Source: an uncultured Pelagibacteraceae bacterium
GTDB taxonomy: Bacteria; Pseudomonadota; Alphaproteobacteria; Pelagibacterales; Pelagibacteraceae
Direction of reading: 5' to 3'
Assembly (NCBI GenBank): GCA_902572155.1
Contig: CACGET010000004.1
Coordinates: 1-31,613, forward strand
Length of the DNA stretch: 31,613 nt
Shown here: in pieces, positions 15,040-23,054 of the stretch
Layout: each line of letters begins with the position of its first letter
Numbering within the stretch: the first letter of the stretch is position 1
Translations under genes and position numbers: made by a program
Notes under the pieces: model-generated
Seen by the model: only the letters and a program-made list of their open reading frames with translations
Told to the model about the DNA's origin: nothing
The model's database searches: none

Positions 15040-16164
15040 ATGGTGCAAATAGAAAAAATCGAAAAAGATACATCAGACCTTAAAATTAAATGGAGCGATG
15101 GAGAAGAGAGTAAATTTAATTACATGTGGTTAAGAGATAATTGTCCAACTGCTCATGATAAAGATTCACGCCATAGGATGTTTAACATTTTAAATGTATC
15201 AAAAGATTTGTCAGTCAAAAATTTTGAAATAAATGAGTCTGGCTCTCTAAAAGTACAGTGGAGTGAAGGAGATCACACTAGTTATTACGATCCTAATTGG
15301 CTTCGAAAAAATTGCTATACATTAAAAAATAAATCTAAATATATTTCACCTTACAACTTGTGGAACAAAAATCTTAAAAATGAATTTGATACAATTTGTA
15401 TAGAACATGATGAAATTATAGAAACAGATCAAGGATTAATAAAGTGGTTAGAACTTTTACATTATAAAGGTATAGCTATTGTTAAAAATGCTCCAGTAGA
15501 TAAAAAATCTGCATTTCCAATTTTAAATAGAATAAGCCATATTAGAGAAACTTTTTTTAAAACCCCCTTTGAAGTTATAAATATTCCTAAACCAAATAAC
15601 TCAGCTTATACAGCTCATGCATTAAGAAATCATATGGATTTACCTTGGTTTGAACTTCCTCCAGGATATCAATTTCTTCATTGTCTTGTAAATTCTGCAA
15701 GTGGCGGGGACTCTTCAGCAGTTGATGGTTTTGCAGTTGCAGAACATTTAAGGAATAATGAAACTGAAATATTTGAAACTTTAGTAAATGTGCCACTAAA
15801 ATTTAGAGACATGGATTATACACAACAGTCGCATAGAGGTTTTCATGCTCCAGCAGTAAGTTTAACTAAAGATGGAGACTTTCACGATATAAGGTTTAGT
15901 GTGGCAACAATGGATGTGCTTGATTGTCATCCAGATCTTATGGAAAAAGTTTACAAGGCTCACCACAGATTTGGAAATCTGCTTCATGATGATGAATTTC
16001 AAATTAAGTTTCGTTTAGGTCCAGGTGATATATATTCTTTCAATAATAGAAGAGTGCTTCATGGAAGAACTGCGTTTGATCCAAACTCAGGTCATAGACA
16101 TTTGCAAGGTTATTACATGGATAGAGATGAAATAATTGGAAGACTTAATTATCTTAAAAAATGA
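15040..16164 (+). CDS. gamma-butyrobetaine hydroxylase-like Fe(II)/2-oxoglutarate dioxygenase
   Basis: This 374-residue enzyme has the two-domain plan of gamma-butyrobetaine and trimethyllysine dioxygenases: an N-terminal DUF971-like domain (about 5-95, WLRDNC at 30-35) and a TauD-type catalytic domain. The iron ligands are H198 and D200 (RNHMDLPW) and H341 (VLHGRTAF); RHLQGYYMDRD near 353-363 matches the family end. The reaction would be gamma-butyrobetaine to L-carnitine. The N-terminal zinc site of the mammalian enzyme appears incomplete: C35 and H79 are present, but the CPxxC-type cysteines are replaced by T37 and H39/D40. A different betaine substrate is therefore possible. It is divergent from ProV and near the carnitine catabolic genes, which supports the main reading. 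Confidence 0.72.
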   Translation: MVQIEKIEKDTSDLKIKWSDGEESKFNYMWLRDNCPTAHDKDSRHRMFNILNVSKDLSVKNFEINESGSLKVQWSEGDHTSYYDPNWLRKNCYTLKNKSKYISPYNLWNKNLKNEFDTICIEHDEIIETDQGLIKWLELLHYKGIAIVKNAPVDKKSAFPILNRISHIRETFFKTPFEVINIPKPNNSAYTAHALRNHMDLPWFELPPGYQFLHCLVNSASGGDSSAVDGFAVAEHLRNNETEIFETLVNVPLKFRDMDYTQQSHRGFHAPAVSLTKDGDFHDIRFSVATMDVLDCHPDLMEKVYKAHHRFGNLLHDDEFQIKFRLGPGDIYSFNNRRVLHGRTAFDPNSGHRHLQGYYMDRDEIIGRLNYLKK

Positions 16165-16166
16165 TT

Positions 16167-16808
16167 TTATAAATTTTCAAATATCAAATTATTTTTTTCT
16201 CTATATTTTTTAAAATCTGATTTTGTTTTAATTGTATAAAAAAATTTTTTAATTTTAAGATTTATTATTTTTTTATTAGTCAAAAATACCTTGTCTAAAA
16301 TTAGACAACTAATTTTTTTATTTTTTGATGCTTTGATTATTTCTTTAACACTTGAAAGATTTGAAAAAGATAAGCCCACTTTAATATTTGGTTTAATTTT
16401 TTGTAAGCTAAAAATATTTTTATGATTAAATGAAATAAAGACACATTTTGAATATTTTGAGGATTCTTTAATGAGTTTTTGTAGATTTTTTTTAGATAAT
16501 TTAGGCTTTAGCTCAATTAGTAAAGGGTATTTATTTTTTGATATTTTTAAAACGTCATTTAATAGAGGTATCTCCTTATTTTGATTAATACTTAGTTCTT
16601 TTATATATCGATAATTTAGATCTTTAATACTAGCTTTTTTTTTAAAAATTCTATTAAGAGTAAAGTCATGAAAACATACGAATTCTCTGTCTTTTGTTAA
16701 ATGGATATCGGTTTCAATTCCATAACCTAAACTAAAAGATTTTTTAAATGATGAAATGAGATTTTCCTTATATTTTTTATTAACTATTCCTCTATGAATA
16801 AAATGCAT
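16167..16808 (-). CDS. glycerophosphodiester phosphodiesterase family protein
   Basis: This 213-residue single-domain protein has the GDPD catalytic residues: H5-R6-G7 at the start, E32 and D34 in YGIETDIHLTKD, and H47-D48 in VCFHDFTL. KYPLLIELKPK supplies the later conserved E and K. Enzymes of this type hydrolyse glycerophosphodiesters such as glycerophosphocholine to glycerol-3-phosphate and an alcohol, so choline release for betaine use is conceivable. There is no signal peptide, so it is cytosolic. Length is slightly below the usual 230-250, and it is unusually rich in lysine and isoleucine. Its stop lies 2 bases from the convergent hydroxylase stop. The 24-base gap upstream leaves it possibly co-transcribed with the dehydrogenase gene. 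Confidence 0.85.
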   Translation of the reverse strand: MHFIHRGIVNKKYKENLISSFKKSFSLGYGIETDIHLTKDREFVCFHDFTLNRIFKKKASIKDLNYRYIKELSINQNKEIPLLNDVLKISKNKYPLLIELKPKLSKKNLQKLIKESSKYSKCVFISFNHKNIFSLQKIKPNIKVGLSFSNLSSVKEIIKASKNKKISCLILDKVFLTNKKIINLKIKKFFYTIKTKSDFKKYREKNNLIFENL

Positions 16809-16832
16809 AATTATAAATTTACTCTAAAAAGG

Positions 16833-17774
16833 CTAAATCTCATGTCCATTTTCCTCAATTTCATTATCAACTAATTCCTCTGGAAAACCTTTTGCTCTAA
16901 AATCGATGTTATTTAAGTCCTCCATTCTCTTTACAATCATTGAGGACCATGCCCTAGACCCATATTTTTTTTGACCATCTTTAAATATTTCTACAACTTT
17001 AGGTGAAATTTCCAAAGGTGCATTTAATTTTTTTGCTAGTTCATCAAATAGGCTAGTGTCTTTTAAGACTAAATCCATTGTAAAATTAATATTGTATGAT
17101 CCATTTAAAATAACTTGGCTCTCAGTTTCATGAACAAAAGAATTTCCTGATGAAACGGCAATTCCTTTATAAGCTTTGTTAAGATCTAGATTAGATTTTT
17201 TAGCAACTGTCCAAGCTTCTCCCAATGCAACTAAATGAACTGATGCTAAATAATTAGTAATTACTTTTAAAACAGAAGCTGTACCTAATTTACCTGTATG
17301 TAAAACTTTTCTTCCCATAACAGTAAGTACTGGCAAAATTTTTTCAAATGCTGCTCTCTCTCCTCCAACAAAAATTGCAATATTCCCAGTTGTGGCTCTA
17401 TGACATCCTCCACTCACTGGCCCATCTAAAGGAATAGCTTTCTTTTCAATAACTTTTTTTCCAATTCTTTTTATCTCAGCTTCATCTGTTGTGCTCATTT
17501 CTAGCCATATCTTGTTTTCTGAAAGACCATTTATAATACCGTCAGTTCCTTCCATTACCTCGGAACAAATTTGTGGAGAGGGTAGACATGTAATAATTAA
17601 ATCAACTTGTTCAGCTAATTCTTTTGCAGAGTTTGCAACTCTAGCACCTAGATCTAAAAAAGATTTTGTTATATCTTTATCTAAATCTCTTACTGTCAGA
17701 TCAAATTCATTTCTTAATAAACTTTTTGCTAATTTTCCACCTACGTTTCCTAGTCCAATAAATCCTACTTTCAT
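16833..17774 (-). CDS. NAD(P)-dependent beta-hydroxyacid dehydrogenase (3-hydroxyisobutyrate dehydrogenase family)
   Basis: This 313-residue enzyme has the cofactor motif GLGNVG (7-12), the substrate-binding DGPVSGG (117-123) and the catalytic lysine K170 with N174 in LKVITNYLAS. These are the diagnostic elements of 3-hydroxyisobutyrate/tartronate semialdehyde/6-phosphogluconate-like dehydrogenases. R30-D31 at the end of strand 2 (VRDLD) leaves NAD or NADP use open. Its start overlaps the DMT transporter stop by 4 bases (ATGA), so the transporter and enzyme are coupled and may handle the same compound. The acidic tail (EELVDNEIEENGHEI) is somewhat longer than usual. The exact hydroxyacid is not predictable from motifs. 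Confidence 0.87.
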   Translation of the reverse strand: MKVGFIGLGNVGGKLAKSLLRNEFDLTVRDLDKDITKSFLDLGARVANSAKELAEQVDLIITCLPSPQICSEVMEGTDGIINGLSENKIWLEMSTTDEAEIKRIGKKVIEKKAIPLDGPVSGGCHRATTGNIAIFVGGERAAFEKILPVLTVMGRKVLHTGKLGTASVLKVITNYLASVHLVALGEAWTVAKKSNLDLNKAYKGIAVSSGNSFVHETESQVILNGSYNINFTMDLVLKDTSLFDELAKKLNAPLEISPKVVEIFKDGQKKYGSRAWSSMIVKRMEDLNNIDFRAKGFPEELVDNEIEENGHEI

Positions 17775-18637
17775 TTTTTTACTCCTTTCTTTTTTGTATA
17801 TAATATCATTATCACTCCAATAATAATAACAGTGCCTCCAATAAATAACTCCACAGTTGGTTTTTCGCCTAAAATAAATATAGCTGCTAATAGGCCAGTT
17901 GGAGGAATTCCCATTGTTACTATGGGTAATACTTTGTAAAGAGGATTATTTTTTAAGACATAATAAAAACACCCATAGGTTATGGGCTGCATGATAAAAC
18001 CTATATATATTGCAATCATCCAATGATTAATACTTGCATTTGTTAAATAATTTAAAGAATTGCCTTCAAGAATATTTGAAATTCCAATTAAAATTGGTCC
18101 TGAAAAAAATGCTAACCATGCAACAAGTGCAAGAGGATTTATTTCTTTACTTAAAGGTTTAACAATTACTTGTCCAAGCGCCCAAATAGCTGAACCAAGA
18201 ATAGTTAAAGCAATACCAATAAATTTTCCATCTAAATTTGGAGAGCCAGTTAGGATATATACTCCCACAAAAGCAACACTTATTCCTACCAATGCTCTAA
18301 TAGTGGGTATTTCTTTGAGCATAAAATATGCAAAAATAACTCCAAAAGGAACTTCAGTCTGTACAAGTAACACAGCTGCAGACGCGTCTATGAGATTTAG
18401 ACCAGTGTAGGTAATACTATATTGCAAAGTATTAGCTATGAAAGATGCAATAAATATTCTTTTTAAGAAACCTTTAGGAATTGGGAACCACCAAATTAAA
18501 AGGGATGCAGCAAAAATAAATCGAATTCCCATTAATAAAATAGGGGGGAAAGACTCAAAAGCAGGTTTAGCGATAACAAAACCAAAACCTAAAAAAATTG
18601 GAACTAAAGATGCGATAATAGTGTCTTTCAAATTCAT
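17771..18637 (-). CDS. DMT superfamily (EamA) transporter
   Basis: This 288-residue membrane protein has ten predicted helices in two EamA repeats (about 5-137 and 143-282) and a short charged tail (TKKKGVKK). Typical features are FAASLLIWW in helix 2, AVLLVQTEVPFGVIFAYFML in helices 3-4, and GSAIWALGQV at the start of the second repeat. It is only distantly similar to the other DMT protein in this window, so the pair is not a recent duplication. It is the first gene of the operon that continues with the beta-hydroxyacid dehydrogenase, and it is divergent from the EutA-like gene across 56 bases. Export of an amino acid or organic acid is likely; the cargo is unknown. Confidence 0.88.
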   Translation of the reverse strand: MNLKDTIIASLVPIFLGFGFVIAKPAFESFPPILLMGIRFIFAASLLIWWFPIPKGFLKRIFIASFIANTLQYSITYTGLNLIDASAAVLLVQTEVPFGVIFAYFMLKEIPTIRALVGISVAFVGVYILTGSPNLDGKFIGIALTILGSAIWALGQVIVKPLSKEINPLALVAWLAFFSGPILIGISNILEGNSLNYLTNASINHWMIAIYIGFIMQPITYGCFYYVLKNNPLYKVLPIVTMGIPPTGLLAAIFILGEKPTVELFIGGTVIIIGVIMILYTKKKGVKK

Positions 18638-18671
18638 ATTTTTTTAATAGTAATGATTATTAAAGAACTTA

Positions 18672-18680
18672 TGCTATATT
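18672..18680 (+). promoter_or_regulatory. candidate extended -10 promoter element
   Basis: TGCTATATT, an extended -10 (TGn followed by TATATT at 18675-18680), lies 14 bases before the ATG of the EutA-like gene in the divergent spacer. No good -35 sits at the usual distance, as is tolerated for extended -10 promoters. The leader would be about 7 bases. Confidence 0.33.
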
Positions 18681-18693
18681 CACTTTTTAAAAT

Positions 18694-19440
18694 ATGAATT
18701 CAACCAAAATAGAGCCAAAATATATTAGTAAATCAAATCCTAGAGTTGGACTTATTGCATTAGCTAGTGATTTTATGATTGAGAGAGATTTTATAAACGT
18801 GATCAAGGATAGAGATATTGATTTTTTTGTAAATAGAATTGAATGTTACAATCCATTGACTAAGGAAAACTTGATTAGAATGGCAAATAAAGTTACAGAG
18901 GTTACAAAAGATATTTTACCAGATCAAGACCTAGATTGTGTAGTTTATGGATGTACTTCTGGAACTATTGCTGCTGGATATGAATCAATTGAACAAAAAG
19001 TTAAAGCCGCAAAACCAATGGCAGATTTAACTACACCAAGTTCTGCTGCAATCAAAGCCTTAAAAAGATTGAAAATAAAAAAACTTTTTATATTTACACC
19101 TTATAGCAAGACTTTGAATGATGAGGTATTAGAATATTTTAAAAGTGAAGGTTTTGAAATTACAGCAAATTCTTATTTTGATATTGAAGCAGATTACAAT
19201 ATTGGAAAAGTTGATGAAGATTATTTGTATGAAGTTTTATCTAAAATAGATTTAAATGGTGCTGAGGGTCTTTTTGTTTCTTGTACAGCTCTACCTGTAT
19301 TACCAATAATTGATAAGTTAGAAAAAAAATTAAATACGACAGTTTTATCTAGTAATCAGGCTTTAATTTGGGATACATTGGTAAAAATAAATAGAAATAA
19401 TTCAATAAATGGTTTTGGAAAACTTTTTAATGAAAATTGA
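18694..19440 (+). CDS. Asp/Glu racemase superfamily protein, EutA/maleate isomerase-like
   Basis: This 248-residue cytosolic protein has the two active-site cysteines of the maleate isomerase/arylmalonate decarboxylase/Asp-Glu racemase fold: C87 in VVYGCTSGT and C197 in GLFVSCTALPV, in two similar half-domains. The ectoine-utilisation protein EutA belongs here, and the adjacent gene, 2 bases downstream, encodes an ectoine hydrolase-like protein, so EutA is the best guess. In ectoine users EutA is thought to help convert hydroxyectoine-derived stereoisomers, although direct proof is limited (from memory). Maleate isomerase or another decarboxylase are alternatives. ATG at 18694 gives full-length alignment to the fold; the first 15 residues are polar and probably flexible. 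Confidence 0.72.
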   Translation: MNSTKIEPKYISKSNPRVGLIALASDFMIERDFINVIKDRDIDFFVNRIECYNPLTKENLIRMANKVTEVTKDILPDQDLDCVVYGCTSGTIAAGYESIEQKVKAAKPMADLTTPSSAAIKALKRLKIKKLFIFTPYSKTLNDEVLEYFKSEGFEITANSYFDIEADYNIGKVDEDYLYEVLSKIDLNGAEGLFVSCTALPVLPIIDKLEKKLNTTVLSSNQALIWDTLVKINRNNSINGFGKLFNEN

Positions 19441-19442
19441 TT

Positions 19443-20609
19443 ATGATTTTTAGTAAGGAAGAATACAAACAAAGATTAAAAAAAGTTCAAAAAATGATGC
19501 AGGAAAAAGGCATCGAATTACTCATTTCACATGATACAAATAATTTAAATTACTTAACAGGATATGATGCTTGGTCTTTTTATTATGCCCAATGTGCAAT
19601 TGTTCATGTAAATGCAGAAGAGCCATTATGTTTTGTTAGAGCTCAAGATGCTGGTGGAGCATATATAACATCCTATTTAAAAAACGAGAATGTAATTGTT
19701 TATGACGAAAATTATATTCATACATGGCCAAAACATCCTTATGATTACTTGGTTGAAATAATTAAAGAGAGAAAATGGGATAAATTATCTATAGGTGTTG
19801 AAATGGACTCTCATTACTTCACAGCTTTTTGTTATGAAAAAATAAAACAAGGTTTACCAAATGCTAAAATCAAAGATAGTGATAGACTTGTGAATTGGGT
19901 AAGACTAGTCAAATCTGATCAAGAAATAGATTACATGAAATCTGCAGCGATAATTTCAGAAGTTGGAATGAAAACTGCTATGAAGGTTATAAATCCTGGA
20001 GTAAGACAGTGTGATGCTGTTGGTGAAATCCAAAAATCTTTATTTTATGGTACTAAAGAATTTGGTGGAGAATATTCAAGTATAGCAACTCTGCTACCTA
20101 CCGGAAAAGGTACTTCAGCTTCTCATTTAACAGCAACCCAAGATAAATTTGTTGAGGGAGAAGCTACAATTGTTGAATTATCTGGTGTTTATAAAAGATA
20201 TCATGCTCCAATGGCTAGGACTGTTTTGCTTGGTAAGCCAGATCAACTAAAGATAGATACAATGAATAAAACCATTGAAGCATTAGAAGCAGGCATAAGT
20301 GCAACAAAATCTGGAAATACTGCCGATGATGTTGCGCAAGCTTTTTGGAGGATATTAGACAAATATGGAATAGAAAAAAAATCTCGGACAGGTTACTCAA
20401 TTGGAATTGGTTATCCTCCAGATTGGGGAGAACATACTTTAAATATATACAAAGGTGATAAAACTCTTCTCGAGCCAAACATTTGTTTTCATATGATTGC
20501 TGTTATGCAGTTTGGTGACTGGGGAGTAGAGGCTTCAGAATCTATTAGAGTAACAGAAAATGGATGTGAATTATTTTGTAATATGAGTAAAGAATTACAT
20601 ATCAAATAA
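19443..20609 (+). CDS. doeA: M24-family hydrolase, ectoine hydrolase DoeA/EutD-like
   Basis: This 388-residue protein has a creatinase-like N-domain (NNLNYLTGYDAWSFYYAQ at 33-50) and a pita-bread C-domain. YKRYHAPMARTVLLGKP (250-266) and GDWGVEASESIRVTENG near the end resemble ectoine hydrolases. Where metallopeptidases of this fold carry two metal aspartates, this protein shows E245 and HAP at 254-256, so the classical dinuclear site looks incomplete, as I recall for DoeA/EutD. DoeA opens the ectoine ring to N-alpha- and N-gamma-acetyl-diaminobutyrate. A TTG six bases upstream overlaps the preceding stop, but ATG 19443 is preferred. The usual partner deacetylase DoeB/EutE is not in the window. 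A creatinase or X-Pro dipeptidase-like activity on another cyclic amide is the alternative. Confidence 0.75.
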   Translation: MIFSKEEYKQRLKKVQKMMQEKGIELLISHDTNNLNYLTGYDAWSFYYAQCAIVHVNAEEPLCFVRAQDAGGAYITSYLKNENVIVYDENYIHTWPKHPYDYLVEIIKERKWDKLSIGVEMDSHYFTAFCYEKIKQGLPNAKIKDSDRLVNWVRLVKSDQEIDYMKSAAIISEVGMKTAMKVINPGVRQCDAVGEIQKSLFYGTKEFGGEYSSIATLLPTGKGTSASHLTATQDKFVEGEATIVELSGVYKRYHAPMARTVLLGKPDQLKIDTMNKTIEALEAGISATKSGNTADDVAQAFWRILDKYGIEKKSRTGYSIGIGYPPDWGEHTLNIYKGDKTLLEPNICFHMIAVMQFGDWGVEASESIRVTENGCELFCNMSKELHIK

Positions 20610-20652
20610 ATCGCTTGATTATCAATCTAACAAATGTTTAAAAGTTTACTAT

Positions 20653-21741
20653 ATGTCAAAAAATGATCGTTTTGTAAGATTTGATAACGTGGATAAAAGC
20701 TATGATGGCAAGGAACTTGTTGTCAAAGGTTTAAATTTAGATATTGCTGAAGGCGAGTTTGTTACGATGTTAGGACCATCGGGTTCTGGTAAAACTACAT
20801 GTCTAATGATGTTAGCAGGATTCGAAACACCTACTAATGGACAAATATATCTAGACAATAATGTAATATCTAACATACCACCTCACAAAAGAGGTATTGG
20901 TATGGTTTTTCAGAACTATGCTTTATTTCCTCATATGACTGTTTATGAAAATTTAGCTTTTCCCTTAAGAGTAAGAAAAATTCCAAAAGATGAGGCGGAC
21001 AAAAAAGTAGATAAAGCTTTATCTATGGTCTCTCTTCAAGGTTTTGAAGCTAGAATGCCAATGCAATTATCAGGTGGTCAACAACAACGAGTAGCTGTTG
21101 CAAGATCATTAGTGTTTGACCCACAATTAGTTTTAATGGATGAACCATTAGGTGCATTAGATAAAAATTTAAGAGAGAGTATGCAATATGAAATTAAACA
21201 TATACATGAAAGCATTGGAGTAACTGTTGTATATGTTACCCACGATCAGACTGAAGCTTTAACTATGTCCAATAGAATTGCAGTTTTTAATGATGGAAAA
21301 GTTCAACAACTATCAAGTCCAGATGAATTATATGAGAGACCGGTAAATTCTTTTGTCGCAGAATTTATAGGTGAGAATAATACTTTTGGTGGAGAAATAA
21401 TAGACGTATCAGGGCAAAAGTGTAAAGTAAAATTAAATTCTGGTGCAGAAATATTTGCAAATCCAATTGTTGCTAAATCAAAAGGAGAAAAAACTACTGT
21501 CTCACTAAGACCTGAAAGAGCAATAATCGATCCACAAACATCTATGGACAATAACCATAAAGGTAAAATTGAAGAAGTTATTTATCACGGAGACCATACA
21601 AGATTGAGAGTAGACTTATTAGGTAACAAAGAGTTTATTTTAAAGATTCCAAATAGTTCAAGTGGAATGGGAGTTAAAGAGGGTAAAGAAATAAATATCG
21701 GATGGAACAGTACAGACTGTAGAGCCTTAGACCCAAAATGA
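20653..21741 (+). CDS. ABC transporter ATP-binding protein, spermidine/putrescine (PotA) type
   Basis: This 362-residue ATPase has Walker A GPSGSGKTT (41-49), the Q-loop at Q87 in VFQNYALFPH, the signature LSGGQQQ (139-145), Walker B LVLMDEP (159-165) and the switch H197 (VTHDQTEAL). The C-terminal 120 residues form the TOBE-type regulatory domain usual in PotA, FbpC and UgpC. It energises the importer encoded by the next three genes, whose order (ATPase, binding protein, permease, permease) is a common one for polyamine-type systems. It starts 43 bases after the DoeA-like gene; a TTGAT-T-ATCAA inverted repeat lies in that gap. Cargo is not determined by the ATPase. Ectoine-derived or polyamine-like compounds are suggested by context. 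Confidence 0.88.
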   Translation: MSKNDRFVRFDNVDKSYDGKELVVKGLNLDIAEGEFVTMLGPSGSGKTTCLMMLAGFETPTNGQIYLDNNVISNIPPHKRGIGMVFQNYALFPHMTVYENLAFPLRVRKIPKDEADKKVDKALSMVSLQGFEARMPMQLSGGQQQRVAVARSLVFDPQLVLMDEPLGALDKNLRESMQYEIKHIHESIGVTVVYVTHDQTEALTMSNRIAVFNDGKVQQLSSPDELYERPVNSFVAEFIGENNTFGGEIIDVSGQKCKVKLNSGAEIFANPIVAKSKGEKTTVSLRPERAIIDPQTSMDNNHKGKIEEVIYHGDHTRLRVDLLGNKEFILKIPNSSSGMGVKEGKEINIGWNSTDCRALDPK

Positions 21742-21789
21742 TCTTATCATAAAGATTAAAACACATTTAAATCATATAAAAATCAACAG

Positions 21790-21818
21790 TTGACTCTAGT
21801 TCTCATTGTTGCTGTACT
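21790..21818 (+). promoter_or_regulatory. candidate promoter for the binding-protein gene
   Basis: TTGACT (21790-21795) and TGTACT (21813-21818), each close to consensus, are separated by 17 bases. The predicted start at about 21825 would give a leader of about 28 bases. A private promoter here would let the periplasmic binding protein be made in excess over the membrane subunits, as is common. Tentative. Confidence 0.4.
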
Positions 21819-21834
21819 AACGTCTTTATAAAAA

Positions 21835-21848
21835 CGTTTAAACGGAGG
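21835..21848 (+). promoter_or_regulatory. CGTTTAAACG palindrome joined to a strong Shine-Dalgarno
   Basis: The 10-base perfect palindrome CGTTTAAACG (21835-21844) runs directly into GGAGG (21844-21848), 4 bases before the ATG of the binding-protein gene. The layout echoes the palindrome-plus-GGAGG in front of the flavin monooxygenase gene. The Shine-Dalgarno itself is secure; a regulatory role for the palindrome is a guess. Confidence 0.5.
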
Positions 21849-21852
21849 AAAA

Positions 21853-22980
21853 ATGAAAAAATTAAGTAAACTATTACTTGCTCTTTCTTTTGTGCTTTCA
21901 ATAACTTCTTCAGCATTTGCAGTTACTGTAGTGTCTTGGGGTGGTGCTTATACAGAAAGTCAAAAATTAGGGTATGGTGATCCTACAGCAGCAAAACTAG
22001 GAATACCAGTTGATTGGGTAGACTACACTGGTGGATTATCAGAAATCAAAGCTCAAAAAGAAGCTGGAGCAATTACTTGGGACATCATGGATGTATATGC
22101 GAAAGATACAATTATTGGATGTGACGAAGGAATTTTCCATGAATTCGATTTTGATAAAGATTTTTCAGCTGCTCCAGATGGAACACCTGCAAGTCAAGAT
22201 TTCTTTACTAGCATGCCATCAAAATGTGCAGTAGGAAATATTCTTTATTCTTGGAACTTTGCTTACAATGATGAAAAAATTGGAGACAAAAAACCAAAAA
22301 CAATTAAAGACTTTTTTAATACTAAAAAGTTTCCTGGCAAAAGAGCAATCTACAAAGGTGCAATGTCTAATTTAGAAATCGCACTAGTTGCTGATGGAGT
22401 TAAAGCTAGTGGATCACAAGCTGGTGGAGACTTACTTTACAGAAAAATGGAAGGTGCTGGTATTGACAGAGCTTTAAATAAAATTAAAAAACTTTGTACT
22501 GATCCAAACGGTGGATGTGTATTCTGGAATGCTGGTGCTCAACCACCTGAACTATTAGCTAATGGTGAAGTAGTAATGGCAACTGGTTGGAATGGTAGAT
22601 TCTTTAACGCACAAATGGAAGGAACTCCACTAGTGCAGGTATGGGATGCTCAAATTCTTGACTATGAATACTTTGCATTAGTTAAAGATGGTCCAAATTA
22701 TGCTAGCGGCGATGCTTTAAAAGTACTTGCTGAAATGACTAGTACTGAAGGTTTAGCAGGAAGTGCTAAGTACATTGCTTACGCTCCTTGGAGAAAATCT
22801 TCAATTGCTATTATGGAAGCTGGAGAGCCTTGGTTTAAAGATGGTAAAACTAACATGGTACCACATATGCCAACAGCTCCTTCTAACTTAAAAAGCCACA
22901 TTCTTATGAATCCTGACTACTGGGCAGACAACCAGGATGAGATTAATGAGAAATGGGAAGCAATGAAAGCTAGTCTATAA
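21853..22980 (+). CDS. periplasmic substrate-binding protein of a polyamine-type ABC importer
   Basis: This 375-residue protein has a classical signal peptide: positive MKKLSK, a hydrophobic core, and AFA at 21-23, with cleavage expected before V24. Mature VTVVSWGGAYTESQK is the characteristic start of PotD/PotF-like solute-binding proteins. AITWDIMDVYAKD and GEVVMATGWNGRFF correspond to ligand-cleft regions. Two cysteine pairs (around 90/124 and 212/219) could form disulphides in the periplasm. Its base composition is richer and more codon-optimised in look than its neighbours, it has a strong Shine-Dalgarno, and a terminator follows, all consistent with high expression. The ligand is unknown; the preceding EutA- and DoeA-like genes make an ectoine-like compound one option. 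Confidence 0.88.
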   Translation: MKKLSKLLLALSFVLSITSSAFAVTVVSWGGAYTESQKLGYGDPTAAKLGIPVDWVDYTGGLSEIKAQKEAGAITWDIMDVYAKDTIIGCDEGIFHEFDFDKDFSAAPDGTPASQDFFTSMPSKCAVGNILYSWNFAYNDEKIGDKKPKTIKDFFNTKKFPGKRAIYKGAMSNLEIALVADGVKASGSQAGGDLLYRKMEGAGIDRALNKIKKLCTDPNGGCVFWNAGAQPPELLANGEVVMATGWNGRFFNAQMEGTPLVQVWDAQILDYEYFALVKDGPNYASGDALKVLAEMTSTEGLAGSAKYIAYAPWRKSSIAIMEAGEPWFKDGKTNMVPHMPTAPSNLKSHILMNPDYWADNQDEINEKWEAMKASL

Positions 22981-23016
22981 TTTAGTTTTATAGATTAAAT
23001 TTTTACTATAATATTA

Positions 23017-23051
23017 GGGCGGTTACTAAATAGTAGCTGCCCTTTTTTTTT
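23017..23051 (+). terminator. rho-independent terminator/attenuator after the binding-protein gene
   Basis: GGGCGGTTACTA pairs with TAGTAGCTGCCC, an 11-12 bp stem with two G-U pairs and a minimal loop around AA (23017-23042). A run of nine T follows (23043-23051). It lies 36 bases after the binding-protein stop and ends 3 bases before the permease ATG. Position inside a transporter operon suggests partial termination that lowers permease expression. Confidence 0.88.
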
Positions 23052-23054
23052 ATT

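Noticed and set aside
18060..18410. 116-codon open frame on the plus strand opposite the second DMT transporter
   Set aside because: Antisense to a ten-helix transporter whose codon pattern explains the open frame.
19437..19442. TTG start of the DoeA-like gene overlapping the EutA-like stop
   Set aside because: An in-frame ATG lies only two codons later at the normal beginning of the domain.
20615..20625. TTGAT-T-ATCAA inverted repeat before the ABC ATPase gene
   Set aside because: Only 5 bp arms in AT-rich DNA and no other regulatory signal; too likely by chance to list as a site.
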